This document shows, one piece after another, positions 1 to 5,335 of a stretch of DNA of 10,244 nt. Under the pieces are notes generated by a model. That model did not search any database. It was not told where the DNA came from and saw nothing but the letters and a program-made list of their open reading frames with translations. The translations under genes and the position numbers were made by a program. Source of the DNA: Pseudomonadota bacterium (GTDB taxonomy: Bacteria; BMS3Abin14); NCBI GenBank assembly GCA_003229755.1, contig QIFJ01000231.1:1-10244 (forward strand). The letters run 5' to 3'. The stretch's first letter is position 1; each line of letters opens with the position of its first letter.

Positions 1-125
1 AGTCGTCCCAGAAACCTGGCCCTGGCAGGATGCCCAGCCGGGTACATTGACCTTGCCTTGAAAGACTTTACGAGTTCAGCGATGAGCCTCGAAGTGGATT
101 CATGTTTAGAGATCTTGTTCTCCAT
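1..125 (-). CDS. 5' end of an unrecognised gene, truncated by the window edge (41 codons visible)
   Basis: Reading the minus strand from the ATG at 125-123 gives 41 uninterrupted codons to the window edge. The visible peptide starts MENKISKHESTSRLIAEL and continues into an amphipathic helix with a KARSMYPAGHPARAR segment. A YPxGHP motif after a short helix is, from memory, common near the N terminus of deltaproteobacterial proteins with HD, HEAT-like or related domains, but I cannot assign a family from 41 residues. An in-frame TGA lies 15 codons upstream of the ATG, so this is the first ATG in the frame. There is no good Shine-Dalgarno at normal distance; a purine-rich GAGGGGAG complement (148-155) lies 22 bases away, too far to be typical. 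A 17-bp-spaced promoter-like pair lies upstream on the same strand. It is divergent from purC. The competing plus-strand open frame (1-141) lacks a start in the window and reads less like a protein. Confidence 0.55.
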   Translation of the reverse strand, partial: MENKISKHESTSRLIAELVKSFKARSMYPAGHPARARFLGR

Positions 126-186
126 ACTCGGATCTGCCTGAAAGATACTCCCCTCTTTAGAAATCGTAACTCACGTCACACTTCAA

Positions 187-215
187 AACATACCATTTCT
201 TACATCCACCATCAA
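187..215 (-). promoter_or_regulatory. Candidate sigma70-type promoter for the leftward gene
   Basis: On the minus strand TTGATG (215-210, 4/6 to the -35 consensus) is followed after exactly 17 bases by TATGTT (192-187, 4/6 to the -10 consensus). A TGG just before the -10 gives an extended -10. A start about 7 bases downstream would leave a leader of roughly 55 bases before the ATG at 125. This is a by-eye match with two weak hexamers, so it is suggestive only. Confidence 0.3.
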
Positions 216-228
216 CTGAGTAGAGATC

Positions 229-383
229 AGTTCCAAGTTCCAGGTTCCACGTTCCAAGTGTGTTGATCCAAAATCCAGAGTCCAAGATCGGCCACGCTCT
301 CGCGTGAAGTTCCAGGTTCCACGTAAGTCAATATTCGCTTAACTCACATATAGCTTGGAACTTGGAACCTGGAACCTGGAACT
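229..383. repeat. Inverted heptad repeat element A, upstream of purC
   Basis: The left arm (229-258) consists of four 7-base units of the form TTCCARG or TTCCACG. The right arm (354-383) is its reverse complement, with units CTTGGAA or CCTGGAA; the two 30-base arms match at 28 positions, allowing a very long imperfect hairpin. Between them lie more heptads: ATCCAAA, ATCCAGA, GTCCAAG at 266-286 and TTCCAGG, TTCCACG at 310-323. A small perfect hairpin, CACGC-TCTC-GCGTG, sits at 293-306. The segment 265-297 recurs at 5037-5069 (28/33 identical). No protein-coding potential is apparent; short open frames here are translations of the repeat. It occupies much of the purC leader region, so a purC promoter would lie within or around it. 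Confidence 0.85.
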
Positions 384-442
384 TTCACTTCATTGCAAAC
401 AAGATTCAATTCATGTAAGAGTGTGGTCCTGATATCCATATC

Positions 443-450
443 AGGAGGGA
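443..450 (+). promoter_or_regulatory. Ribosome binding site fixing the purC start
   Basis: AGGAGGGA ends 5 bases before the ATG at 456. This strong Shine-Dalgarno supports 456 rather than the upstream in-frame TTG at 393 or the internal ATG at 495. Confidence 0.8.
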
Positions 451-455
451 AATCA

Positions 456-1376
456 ATGAACAAGCACGTCTCCACCGGGACCGGAACAGACCTGATGAAT
501 ACCGATATTCCTGGTCTTAAACTTTTCAGGCAGGGCAAGGTTCGTGACGTTTACGATCTGGAAGACAGCCTTCTGATAGTTGCTACCGACAGGATCTCAG
601 CCTTTGACTGCATAATGCCCAACGGGATTCCCGACAAAGGCAGGATCCTCACAGCCATGTCCCTGTTCTGGTTCGAATTTACCAGGGAATTTATCCCTGA
701 TCATCTGTTGGCCCATAAAATTGAGGACTTCCCACCATTTCTCCGTGAATACTCGGTCCAGCTTGAAGGAAGGAGCATGCTTGTCCGGAAAACCAGACCT
801 CTTCCGGTTGAGTGTATAGCGCGAGGGTACATAGCAGGCTCAGGATGGAAGGACTACCAGGAAACCGGGGCTATCTGCGGAATAAAGCTGCCGTCAGGGC
901 TCAAACAGGCCCAGAAGCTGCCGGAAACGATCTTTACACCGGCGACAAAGGCCGATACCGGACATGACGAGAATATTTCTTTTGCGCACGCAGCAGAGAT
1001 ATTAGGTGCGGAAACAGCTGAGCGGGTACGGGACATAACCGTCCAGATCTACGAAAGTGCCAGGGATTATGCTATGGACAGGGGGATCATCATCTCTGAC
1101 ACAAAGTTCGAATTCGGTATTCTTGATGATGAAATTATCCTGATAGATGAATTACTTACCCCTGATTCGTCCAGGTTCTGGCCTGTTTCCAGTTACAGGG
1201 AGGGACAGAGCCCTCCGAGCTTCGACAAGCAGTTTGTCAGGGACTATCTGGAAAGGCTCGATTGGGACAAGACACCTCCTGCTCCTGTGCTGCCGGCTGA
1301 GATCGTCACGAAAACAAGGGAGAAATATCTGGAAGCGTATCGGATGCTTACCGGAAGTGAGTTTGGTTTAAAATAA
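456..1376 (+). CDS. purC: Phosphoribosylaminoimidazole-succinocarboxamide synthase (SAICAR synthase)
   Basis: This cytosolic enzyme of de novo purine synthesis ligates L-aspartate to CAIR with ATP, giving SAICAR. The 306-residue protein matches the roughly 300-residue yeast Ade1-like form rather than the shorter (about 240) E. coli/Bacillus form. Family motifs in order: GKVRDVYD (27-34) and ATDRISAFD (43-51), which form the nucleotide-binding region; IPDKG (58-62); RKTRPLPVECIARGYIAGSG (111-130); FTPATKADTGHDENIS (160-175), the substrate/Mg region; IISDTKFEFG (212-221); DELLTPDSSRFWP (231-243); and QSPPSFDKQFVRDYL (251-265). All expected motifs are intact. The start at 456 is chosen for its strong Shine-Dalgarno. 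The gene stands alone between two repeat-bearing intergenic regions, with no other pur gene in the window. Confidence 0.96.
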   Translation: MNKHVSTGTGTDLMNTDIPGLKLFRQGKVRDVYDLEDSLLIVATDRISAFDCIMPNGIPDKGRILTAMSLFWFEFTREFIPDHLLAHKIEDFPPFLREYSVQLEGRSMLVRKTRPLPVECIARGYIAGSGWKDYQETGAICGIKLPSGLKQAQKLPETIFTPATKADTGHDENISFAHAAEILGAETAERVRDITVQIYESARDYAMDRGIIISDTKFEFGILDDEIILIDELLTPDSSRFWPVSSYREGQSPPSFDKQFVRDYLERLDWDKTPPAPVLPAEIVTKTREKYLEAYRMLTGSEFGLK

Positions 1377-1377
1377 A

Positions 1378-1485
1378 GGCTCTGGGCTTTGGACCATGGG
1401 CCTACAAAAAGTACCACAACCTTACACTTCCTCTCCCCCTTGGCGCGACGTAGCTTTACGCGAAGGCGGCTGGTGGGAGGGGAGT
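1378..1485. repeat. Intergenic segment with decayed heptads and a hairpin element
   Basis: The purC-kinase gap (1377-1522) is non-coding. Its first part (1378-1405) has a degenerate 7-base rhythm: GGCTCTG, GGCTTTG, GACCATG, GGCCTAC. It resembles the GGACCTT flavour seen at 5133-5155. The second part is a separate inverted structure: CTCCCC (1433-1438) faces GGGGAG (1479-1484), and inside it CGTA-GCTT-TACG (1449-1460) forms a perfect small hairpin within GCGCGACGTAGCTTTACGCG. I recall similar GCGACGTAGC...CGAAGGCGG segments dispersed in environmental genomes, but cannot name a described family. It may act as a transcriptional or mRNA-stability structure; there is no T-run marking an intrinsic terminator. 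Confidence 0.5.
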
Positions 1486-1522
1486 AAACGCTCACTGCTC
1501 ACAGCCAGAGTTACTGTAAATA

Positions 1523-2587
1523 ATGGATAAATCACTTACTGAGTATTTAGTTGGCAACTCCCTTGAGGGTATCATCATTACAGACCTGGAGGGAACCATA
1601 AGCTATGTTAATGCTACGGCCCTTGAGATGCTTCAGTTCAGGAAAAAAGATCTGGAGAACGCTTTTCTGGGAACCGTTTTCCCCCCTTCAAGCACCTATC
1701 ATCTCCTGTCTAATCTCATGAAGCTTGCAAGAGAAAGTATCGGTTTTCTCGGCGAGATAATGCTCCAAACATCCCGGACCATTCCCATAATAGTTAAGCT
1801 GAGGGCGGAGGTATTTCCAGACAAGGCAGAGCCGGAGTATCTTCTGTTCCGCTTTCTCGATTGGACTGAAGTTAGCGATCTGATAAACGAATTAAAGGCA
1901 TCCAGCCAGTTGGCTGTCCTGGGTAATCTCACCAGGAGCATGTCCCATGAGATCCTCAATCCGGTGACCGCCGCCGGAGGCTTTGCCAGAAAACTTCTAA
2001 AGTCTCTGCCTGATGACTCTTTCGAATACGAGTGGTCGGGCCTTATTCTCCAGAATATAGAAATACTGGAATCCCTGCTCGGTACTGTAAGGAATTTTCT
2101 GGATCTTCCCGAACCGCATTTTGTTGAAGAATCAGTGGACCGGATTCTTGAAAAAGCCATCGAAACAACTCAAAAAGAGTTTAAATCCAGGAAAATTGAG
2201 CTGGAGCAGGACACCAAATCGCTGTCAAAGACTTATCTCGATCCAAGCCTGCTAGAAAAAGCCTTCACAGCAGTTTTCGTCAATGCCGCCGAACGGATGG
2301 AGAATGGCGGTAAACTGACGATCTCAGGATCCTCGGTCCAGAAGTCCAACCGCATATTGGTTGATGATACGGGCCCACCCCTCGATACCGACCAGATGGA
2401 GGAAGATCTCAGTCCTGTCCACGTTATGCGGACCCTCCAGAGTGACCTGAACCTGGCCATCGCCCAGAAGATCATCAGTGACCATAGCGGCAGACTGAAG
2501 CTTACCCAGTCGGACACGGGGAGCTTCAGAGTTCAGATCTCCCTGCCCCACGACAGGAGGCAGATCTCCAGGGCACGACCAGCGTAA
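1523..2587 (+). CDS. Soluble PAS-domain histidine kinase with eroded ATP-binding domain
   Basis: This 354-residue protein has no membrane segment or signal peptide. Residues about 1-115 form a PAS domain (EYLVGNSLEGIIITDLEGTI, then NATALEMLQF). A linker helix leads to an H-box with SMSHEILNPVTAAGGFARKL, phosphoacceptor His142. The C-terminal third is HATPase-like: the N-box is recognisable (FTAVFVNAAERM, Asn254). However, the G1 box reads VDDTGPPLD (280-288) instead of DxGxG, no clear F-box is seen, and the G2 region reads SDLNLAIAQKII instead of GLGLAI. These losses suggest impaired ATP binding or catalysis, perhaps a phosphatase, a phosphotransfer protein or a pseudokinase; this is inference. 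There is no response regulator nearby. The ATG at 1523 has no convincing Shine-Dalgarno, but the PAS domain begins immediately after it. It is flanked by repeats on both sides and likely transcribed alone. Confidence 0.85.
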   Translation: MDKSLTEYLVGNSLEGIIITDLEGTISYVNATALEMLQFRKKDLENAFLGTVFPPSSTYHLLSNLMKLARESIGFLGEIMLQTSRTIPIIVKLRAEVFPDKAEPEYLLFRFLDWTEVSDLINELKASSQLAVLGNLTRSMSHEILNPVTAAGGFARKLLKSLPDDSFEYEWSGLILQNIEILESLLGTVRNFLDLPEPHFVEESVDRILEKAIETTQKEFKSRKIELEQDTKSLSKTYLDPSLLEKAFTAVFVNAAERMENGGKLTISGSSVQKSNRILVDDTGPPLDTDQMEEDLSPVHVMRTLQSDLNLAIAQKIISDHSGRLKLTQSDTGSFRVQISLPHDRRQISRARPA

Positions 2588-2588
2588 C

Positions 2589-2675
2589 GGTTCCAAGTTC
2601 CAGGTTCCAGGTTCCATGCGTTTACAAGTGCATTTGCATATAACCTGGAACCTGGAACTTGAAACGTGGAACTCG
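2589..2675. repeat. Inverted heptad repeat element B, between the kinase gene and rseC
   Basis: The left arm (2591-2618) is four 7-base units: TTCCAAG, TTCCAGG, TTCCAGG, TTCCATG. The right arm (2644-2671) is CCTGGAA, CCTGGAA, CTTGAAA, CGTGGAA, the reverse complement in the same phase with a few mismatches. About 25 unrelated bases separate them. It begins 2 bases after the kinase stop codon. The transcript could fold into a long hairpin able to slow RNA polymerase or protect a 3' end, but no T-run follows, so it is not a standard terminator. Confidence 0.85.
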
Positions 2676-2721
2676 AACAACACACCTTGATTTAATTCTC
2701 AATTTCACATAAATTCTGTTC

Positions 2722-3126
2722 ATGCTTGAGGAAAACGCACAGGTAATCTCCGTAGCCGGAAACCGTGCCAAGGTTACGATGGTCAGATCTGAAGCCTGCG
2801 GAGATTGTGCGGCAAAGGATATGTGCCACTCGACTCCAGAGAACACTATGGAAATGGAAGTTGACAATCCAGCCGGCGCACACCCAGGGGACAGGGTTGT
2901 TATCTCCCTTACATCCTCGGATCTCCTCAAGGCGTCCGCACTTACATATATGCTTCCGGCCTTTGTGATGGTAGTTGGTGCCACCATAGGCTGGGCACGG
3001 ACCGGAACCGATCTTGGCGCGTTAATCGGAGCTGGGGCCGGATTCGCCGCTTCATTCCTGTTCCTGTTTTTCTACAGTCGACGAGGCAGCAGCGAGAGCG
3101 CGCCCCGGATCACCAGGATTCTCTAG
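2722..3126 (+). CDS. RseC/MucC family membrane protein (SoxR-reducing-system type)
   Basis: A 134-residue inner-membrane protein. The N-terminal soluble region opens with ENAQVISVAGNRAKVTM and carries a Cys cluster, CGDCAAKDMC (Cys26, Cys29, Cys35). This matches the CxxCxxxxxC pattern of the RseC/MucC family, followed by a family-like AGAHPGDRVVISL segment (51-63). Two hydrophobic helices follow, about 69-91 and 96-118, then a basic tail. Members of the family are linked to SoxR reduction with Rnf-type complexes or to sigma-E control; which role applies here cannot be told, as no rnf, rpoE or soxR gene is in the window. The start has a poor ribosome site. It lies directly downstream of repeat element B and probably heads the operon continuing to 5038. 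A fused or alternative identity is unlikely. Confidence 0.85.
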   Translation: MLEENAQVISVAGNRAKVTMVRSEACGDCAAKDMCHSTPENTMEMEVDNPAGAHPGDRVVISLTSSDLLKASALTYMLPAFVMVVGATIGWARTGTDLGALIGAGAGFAASFLFLFFYSRRGSSESAPRITRIL

Positions 3127-3143
3127 GGGAGGGATTTTCTGTC

Positions 3144-3410
3144 ATGAATCTGATCACTGATACTAAGGATGCAGTAAGGCTTGCCCGGACGATAATGTCC
3201 GACATAGCACTGTACAACCAGGATGTGATCAGGAAAAGCATTAAGAATGACTCTCTTTTTGAGGACCTGAGCGAGCAGCTCGAAGAAGGAAGAAAGCTGT
3301 ACGACTCCCGTGTCGACCATACTATGCCGAGACGATGGGCTCCGTACAACAGGGCCATTGTAGACGTCCTTGTCAAGCGATTCGGGAACATCGACTCAGA
3401 TATCTGGTAA
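3144..3410 (+). CDS. Small conserved-looking protein of unknown function (88 residues)
   Basis: An 88-residue, highly charged, probably all-helical protein without cysteines or membrane segments. A good Shine-Dalgarno (GGGAGGG, 3127-3133) lies 10 bases before the ATG. It sits 17 bases after the rseC stop and 9 bases before rluD, so it is almost certainly expressed. Two blocks stand out: DAVRLARTIMSDIALYNQDV (residues 8-27), and LSEQLEEGRKLYDSRV. From memory, an ARxIVSDIALYN...EEGRxxYxxRV pattern occurs as a conserved C-terminal segment of deltaproteobacterial proteins, some with an N-terminal zinc ribbon; here it stands alone. No enzymatic motif is visible and I do not assign a function. Its position before rluD may point to a link with ribosome or RNA metabolism, but operon position alone is weak evidence. 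Confidence 0.8.
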   Translation: MNLITDTKDAVRLARTIMSDIALYNQDVIRKSIKNDSLFEDLSEQLEEGRKLYDSRVDHTMPRRWAPYNRAIVDVLVKRFGNIDSDIW

Positions 3411-3419
3411 CGTCTCCTC

Positions 3420-4370
3420 ATGGGGAGAAGTGTCTATACAGTCCCTGATGAACCTGTCCGTACGCGCCTGGACGTTTTTCTGTCTTCCAGGCACCCTGAG
3501 ATAACCCGCTCCAGAATTAAAAAGCTCATCGAATCCGGACATGTCCTCGTCAACGGATCTCCTTGCAAACCCGGCATCCTCCTGCAAGCTGGCTGGGAAG
3601 TGCGCATTGGAGTCCCCGAACCTGAACCTTCGGCGGTGGAACCTGAAAATATCCCCCTTTCGATCCTGTTCGAGGATTCCAGTCTGATTGTGATCGACAA
3701 GCAGCCTCACATGGTAATGCACCCCTCGCCGGGCCACAGCAGTAAAACTCTGGTAAACGCCCTCCTGTATCACTGCAGCGACTTGTCCGGAATAGGGGGC
3801 GTCACGAGACCGGGTATCGTACACCGTCTGGATAGAGGCACATCAGGGGTTCTTGTCTCCGCCAAGAACGATCTTACACATGTGTCACTTTCTAAACAGT
3901 TCAGGGAACACACCGTGGATCGTGTTTACATTGCGGGCGTGAGGGGTAATATTCGCAGGAACACCGGCCGCATTGAAAAACCTCTTGGCCGCCACAGAAA
4001 AGACCGTAAGAAAATCGCGGTAATCGAGGGCGGCAGGAGGGCCGTCACCGGATTCAGGGTTCTGGCGCGCCGATCGGGAATTTCACTCCTGGAACTGACC
4101 CCTGCTACCGGCCGCACTCACCAGTTGAGAGTACATCTGGCGTCAGTCGGCCACCCTATACTGGCTGACAGCATTTACGGTGGCGGAATCCGGTCGATTC
4201 ATATGAAGGACCCGGCAGCACTAACACTCCTGAAAGCGCTAAAGCGGCCCGCTCTTCATGCATTTAAACTCGGGTTTACGCATCCCTTAACCGGTGCCAG
4301 AATGACTTTCGAATCACCACTACCAGACGATCTATCGCCTCTTTTCGCCTGGATACGGGGTGAAGAATGA
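3420..4370 (+). CDS. rluD: RluA-family 23S rRNA pseudouridine synthase, RluD-like
   Basis: A 316-residue pseudouridine synthase. Residues about 13-65 form an S4 RNA-binding domain (TRLDVFLSS, SRIKKLIESGHVLVNG). The catalytic domain follows, with SLIVIDKQPHMVMHPSPGH (88-106), then the catalytic motif GIVHRLDRGTSGVLVSAKN with Asp138. Further RluA motifs are LELTPATGRTHQLRVHLA (224-241) and GHPILADSIYG (244-254). S4 plus this length suits RluD, which in E. coli modifies U1911, U1915 and U1917 of helix 69 of 23S rRNA; RluC also has an S4 domain, so the exact target is inferred. There is no clear Shine-Dalgarno; the ATG at 3420 is 9 bases after the small gene's stop, so translational coupling is likely. 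The stop overlaps the next start as ATGA. Confidence 0.9.
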   Translation: MGRSVYTVPDEPVRTRLDVFLSSRHPEITRSRIKKLIESGHVLVNGSPCKPGILLQAGWEVRIGVPEPEPSAVEPENIPLSILFEDSSLIVIDKQPHMVMHPSPGHSSKTLVNALLYHCSDLSGIGGVTRPGIVHRLDRGTSGVLVSAKNDLTHVSLSKQFREHTVDRVYIAGVRGNIRRNTGRIEKPLGRHRKDRKKIAVIEGGRRAVTGFRVLARRSGISLLELTPATGRTHQLRVHLASVGHPILADSIYGGGIRSIHMKDPAALTLLKALKRPALHAFKLGFTHPLTGARMTFESPLPDDLSPLFAWIRGEE

Positions 4371-5038
4371 TACAGATTCTAAGATCCTCCCTTCTCGGAT
4401 CAGCCGGATTCGTTCACGGGTTCGGTACAAGAAAAACGATCCCGGAGCTGATTCCCGAGGCCCTTTACACGCTAAGGCAGGTCCACGGGCAGAAAATAAT
4501 TGTTCTGAAAAACCCGCTGCCGGCAAGAAAGAGCCACTTTACCGAGGGAGACGCCATCATGACGTTTCTTCCCAACGTCTTTATCGGTATTAGAACGGCC
4601 GATTGCCTCCCTGTTCTCATGGCGGACCCGGTTTCAGGAGCTGTTGCGGCCGTTCACTGTGGATGGCGCAGCCTGGCCGCTGAACTTGCGGGAAAGGCTG
4701 TGCGTACTTTTGCGTCCTTTGCCGAAACAGACCCCCAGTACATCCTGGCGGCTCTCGGTCCTTCGATAGGACAGTGCTGCTACGAGGTCGGGGAAGATGT
4801 CCGGGAGGCCCTTATGAAAATTCCTGATTGCGGTCTGACCACCGAACATCGCAACGGCAGGATATATGCGAGCCTTAAAGATGCAGCAGCTTTTCAGTTG
4901 AAGTCCGAAGGACTTACAGGGGAAAATGTGGACATCCTTGAATACTGCACATCCTGCAGGAGTGATCTGCTCTACTCCTGGCGCGGTGAGAAGACCGAAG
5001 AGCGGATGGTTTCCTTCATCGGTAGTAATAAAAGTTGA
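4367..5038 (+). CDS. pgeF: PgeF/YfiH laccase-domain protein (peptidoglycan editing factor / purine nucleoside phosphorylase)
   Basis: A 223-residue member of the DUF152/YfiH family, cytosolic and metal-dependent. The family is reported to act as a purine nucleoside phosphorylase/adenosine deaminase-like enzyme and, in E. coli, to prevent misincorporation of serine into peptidoglycan. The signature metal ligands are intact: RQVHG (His40), RTADCLPV (Cys80) and AAVHCGWR (His97); the 17-residue Cys-His spacing is as in E. coli YfiH. GPSIGQCCYEVGEDV (131-145) and the C-terminal YCTSCRSDLLYSWRGEKTEE also fit. It is slightly shorter than the E. coli protein (243), mainly at the N terminus. The start overlaps the rluD stop by 4 bases (ATGA), and rluD-yfiH adjacency is widely conserved, which supports both calls. 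The TGA stop overlaps the first bases of repeat element C. Confidence 0.93.
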   Translation: MIQILRSSLLGSAGFVHGFGTRKTIPELIPEALYTLRQVHGQKIIVLKNPLPARKSHFTEGDAIMTFLPNVFIGIRTADCLPVLMADPVSGAVAAVHCGWRSLAAELAGKAVRTFASFAETDPQYILAALGPSIGQCCYEVGEDVREALMKIPDCGLTTEHRNGRIYASLKDAAAFQLKSEGLTGENVDILEYCTSCRSDLLYSWRGEKTEERMVSFIGSNKS

Positions 5039-5155
5039 TCCAGGATCCAAGGTCCAGGATCGGCCACGCCTATGCGCGGGGCCCCAAGACCCAGGTCTCA
5101 CGCAAATAAATAACTGAAGTATACACGTTGGTCTTTGGACATTGGACCTTGGACC
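5037..5155. repeat. Inverted heptad repeat element C, after pgeF
   Basis: The left part (5038-5065) is ATCCAGG, ATCCAAG, GTCCAGG, ATCGGCC, with further heptads CCCCAAG and ACCCAGG at 5082-5095. The right arm (5126-5155) is CGTTGGT, CTTTGGA, CATTGGA, CCTTGGA in opposite orientation. The opening 33 bases (5037-5069) match 265-297 at 28 positions, including GATCGGCCACGC, followed in both copies by a short GC-rich hairpin. The element starts inside the pgeF stop codon. It lies between pgeF and the binding-protein operon; no T-run follows the arms closely. Confidence 0.8.
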
Positions 5156-5210
5156 AAATAAAGCCCCCTCCTCCCTTTTTCCTCCTCCCTGAACCTTACA
5201 AAAACACCCC

Positions 5211-5280
5211 TGGAAATAACCCTACTGTTTAGTGTAAAATAGTAACAAAATTGCAATAGATCAGATCACTGATAATCCCG
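5211..5280 (+). promoter_or_regulatory. AT-rich leader with palindromes, probable promoter region of the binding-protein/kinase operon
   Basis: This is the AT-rich part of the 297-base gap between pgeF and the binding protein. A -10-like TAAAAT lies at 5235-5240 with only a poor -35 at the right distance; another -10-like GATAAT lies at 5271-5276. Two small inverted repeats could be operators: TACTGTT (5223-5229) against AATAGTA (5238-5244), 6/7 paired around the first -10; and a perfect ATCAG-ATCA-CTGAT (5260-5273). No factor can be named. The rest of the gap (5156-5210 and 5281-5335) shows only a C/T-rich tract and a plain leader. Confidence 0.3.
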
Positions 5281-5335
5281 ATCCTTAATTTCAACATCAA
5301 TAATTACTCACTTGTAGAAGGCGGTGAATCCGGTC

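Noticed and set aside
1..141. Plus-strand open frame ending at TGA 139-141, as the tail of an upstream gene
   Set aside because: It has no supporting motif, and the opposite strand gives a better N-terminal peptide with an upstream promoter-like pair. It cannot be fully excluded from this window alone.
229..383. CRISPR array
   Set aside because: Units are 7 bases with no spacers, arranged as facing arms; there are no 25-40 base repeats with unique spacers and no cas genes.
393..455. Upstream TTG extension of purC (21 residues)
   Set aside because: A strong Shine-Dalgarno precedes the ATG at 456, and the extra residues are not part of the family.
344..538. Minus-strand open frame across the purC leader and start
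   Set aside because: Its C-terminal part is a translation of the heptad repeat (VPGSRFQVP-like) and it overlaps the well-supported purC start.
2324..2683. Minus-strand open frame over the kinase 3' end and repeat element B
   Set aside because: The peptide begins in repeat-derived sequence (EPGTWNLEP) and is otherwise antisense to the kinase gene.
4360..4593. Plus-strand open frame overlapping the start of pgeF
   Set aside because: It is an out-of-frame shadow of pgeF with low-complexity basic composition; pgeF motifs lie in the other frame.
5240..5255. Sigma54 promoter (TTGCA preceded by a GG-like element)
   Set aside because: The -12 TTGCA is present, but the -24 region reads TAGTAAC and lacks the essential GG, so the match is too weak.
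5324..5335. GTG start adding four residues to the binding protein
   Set aside because: It leaves too little space for the AAGGCGG ribosome site; the MKK start at 5336 gives a normal signal peptide.
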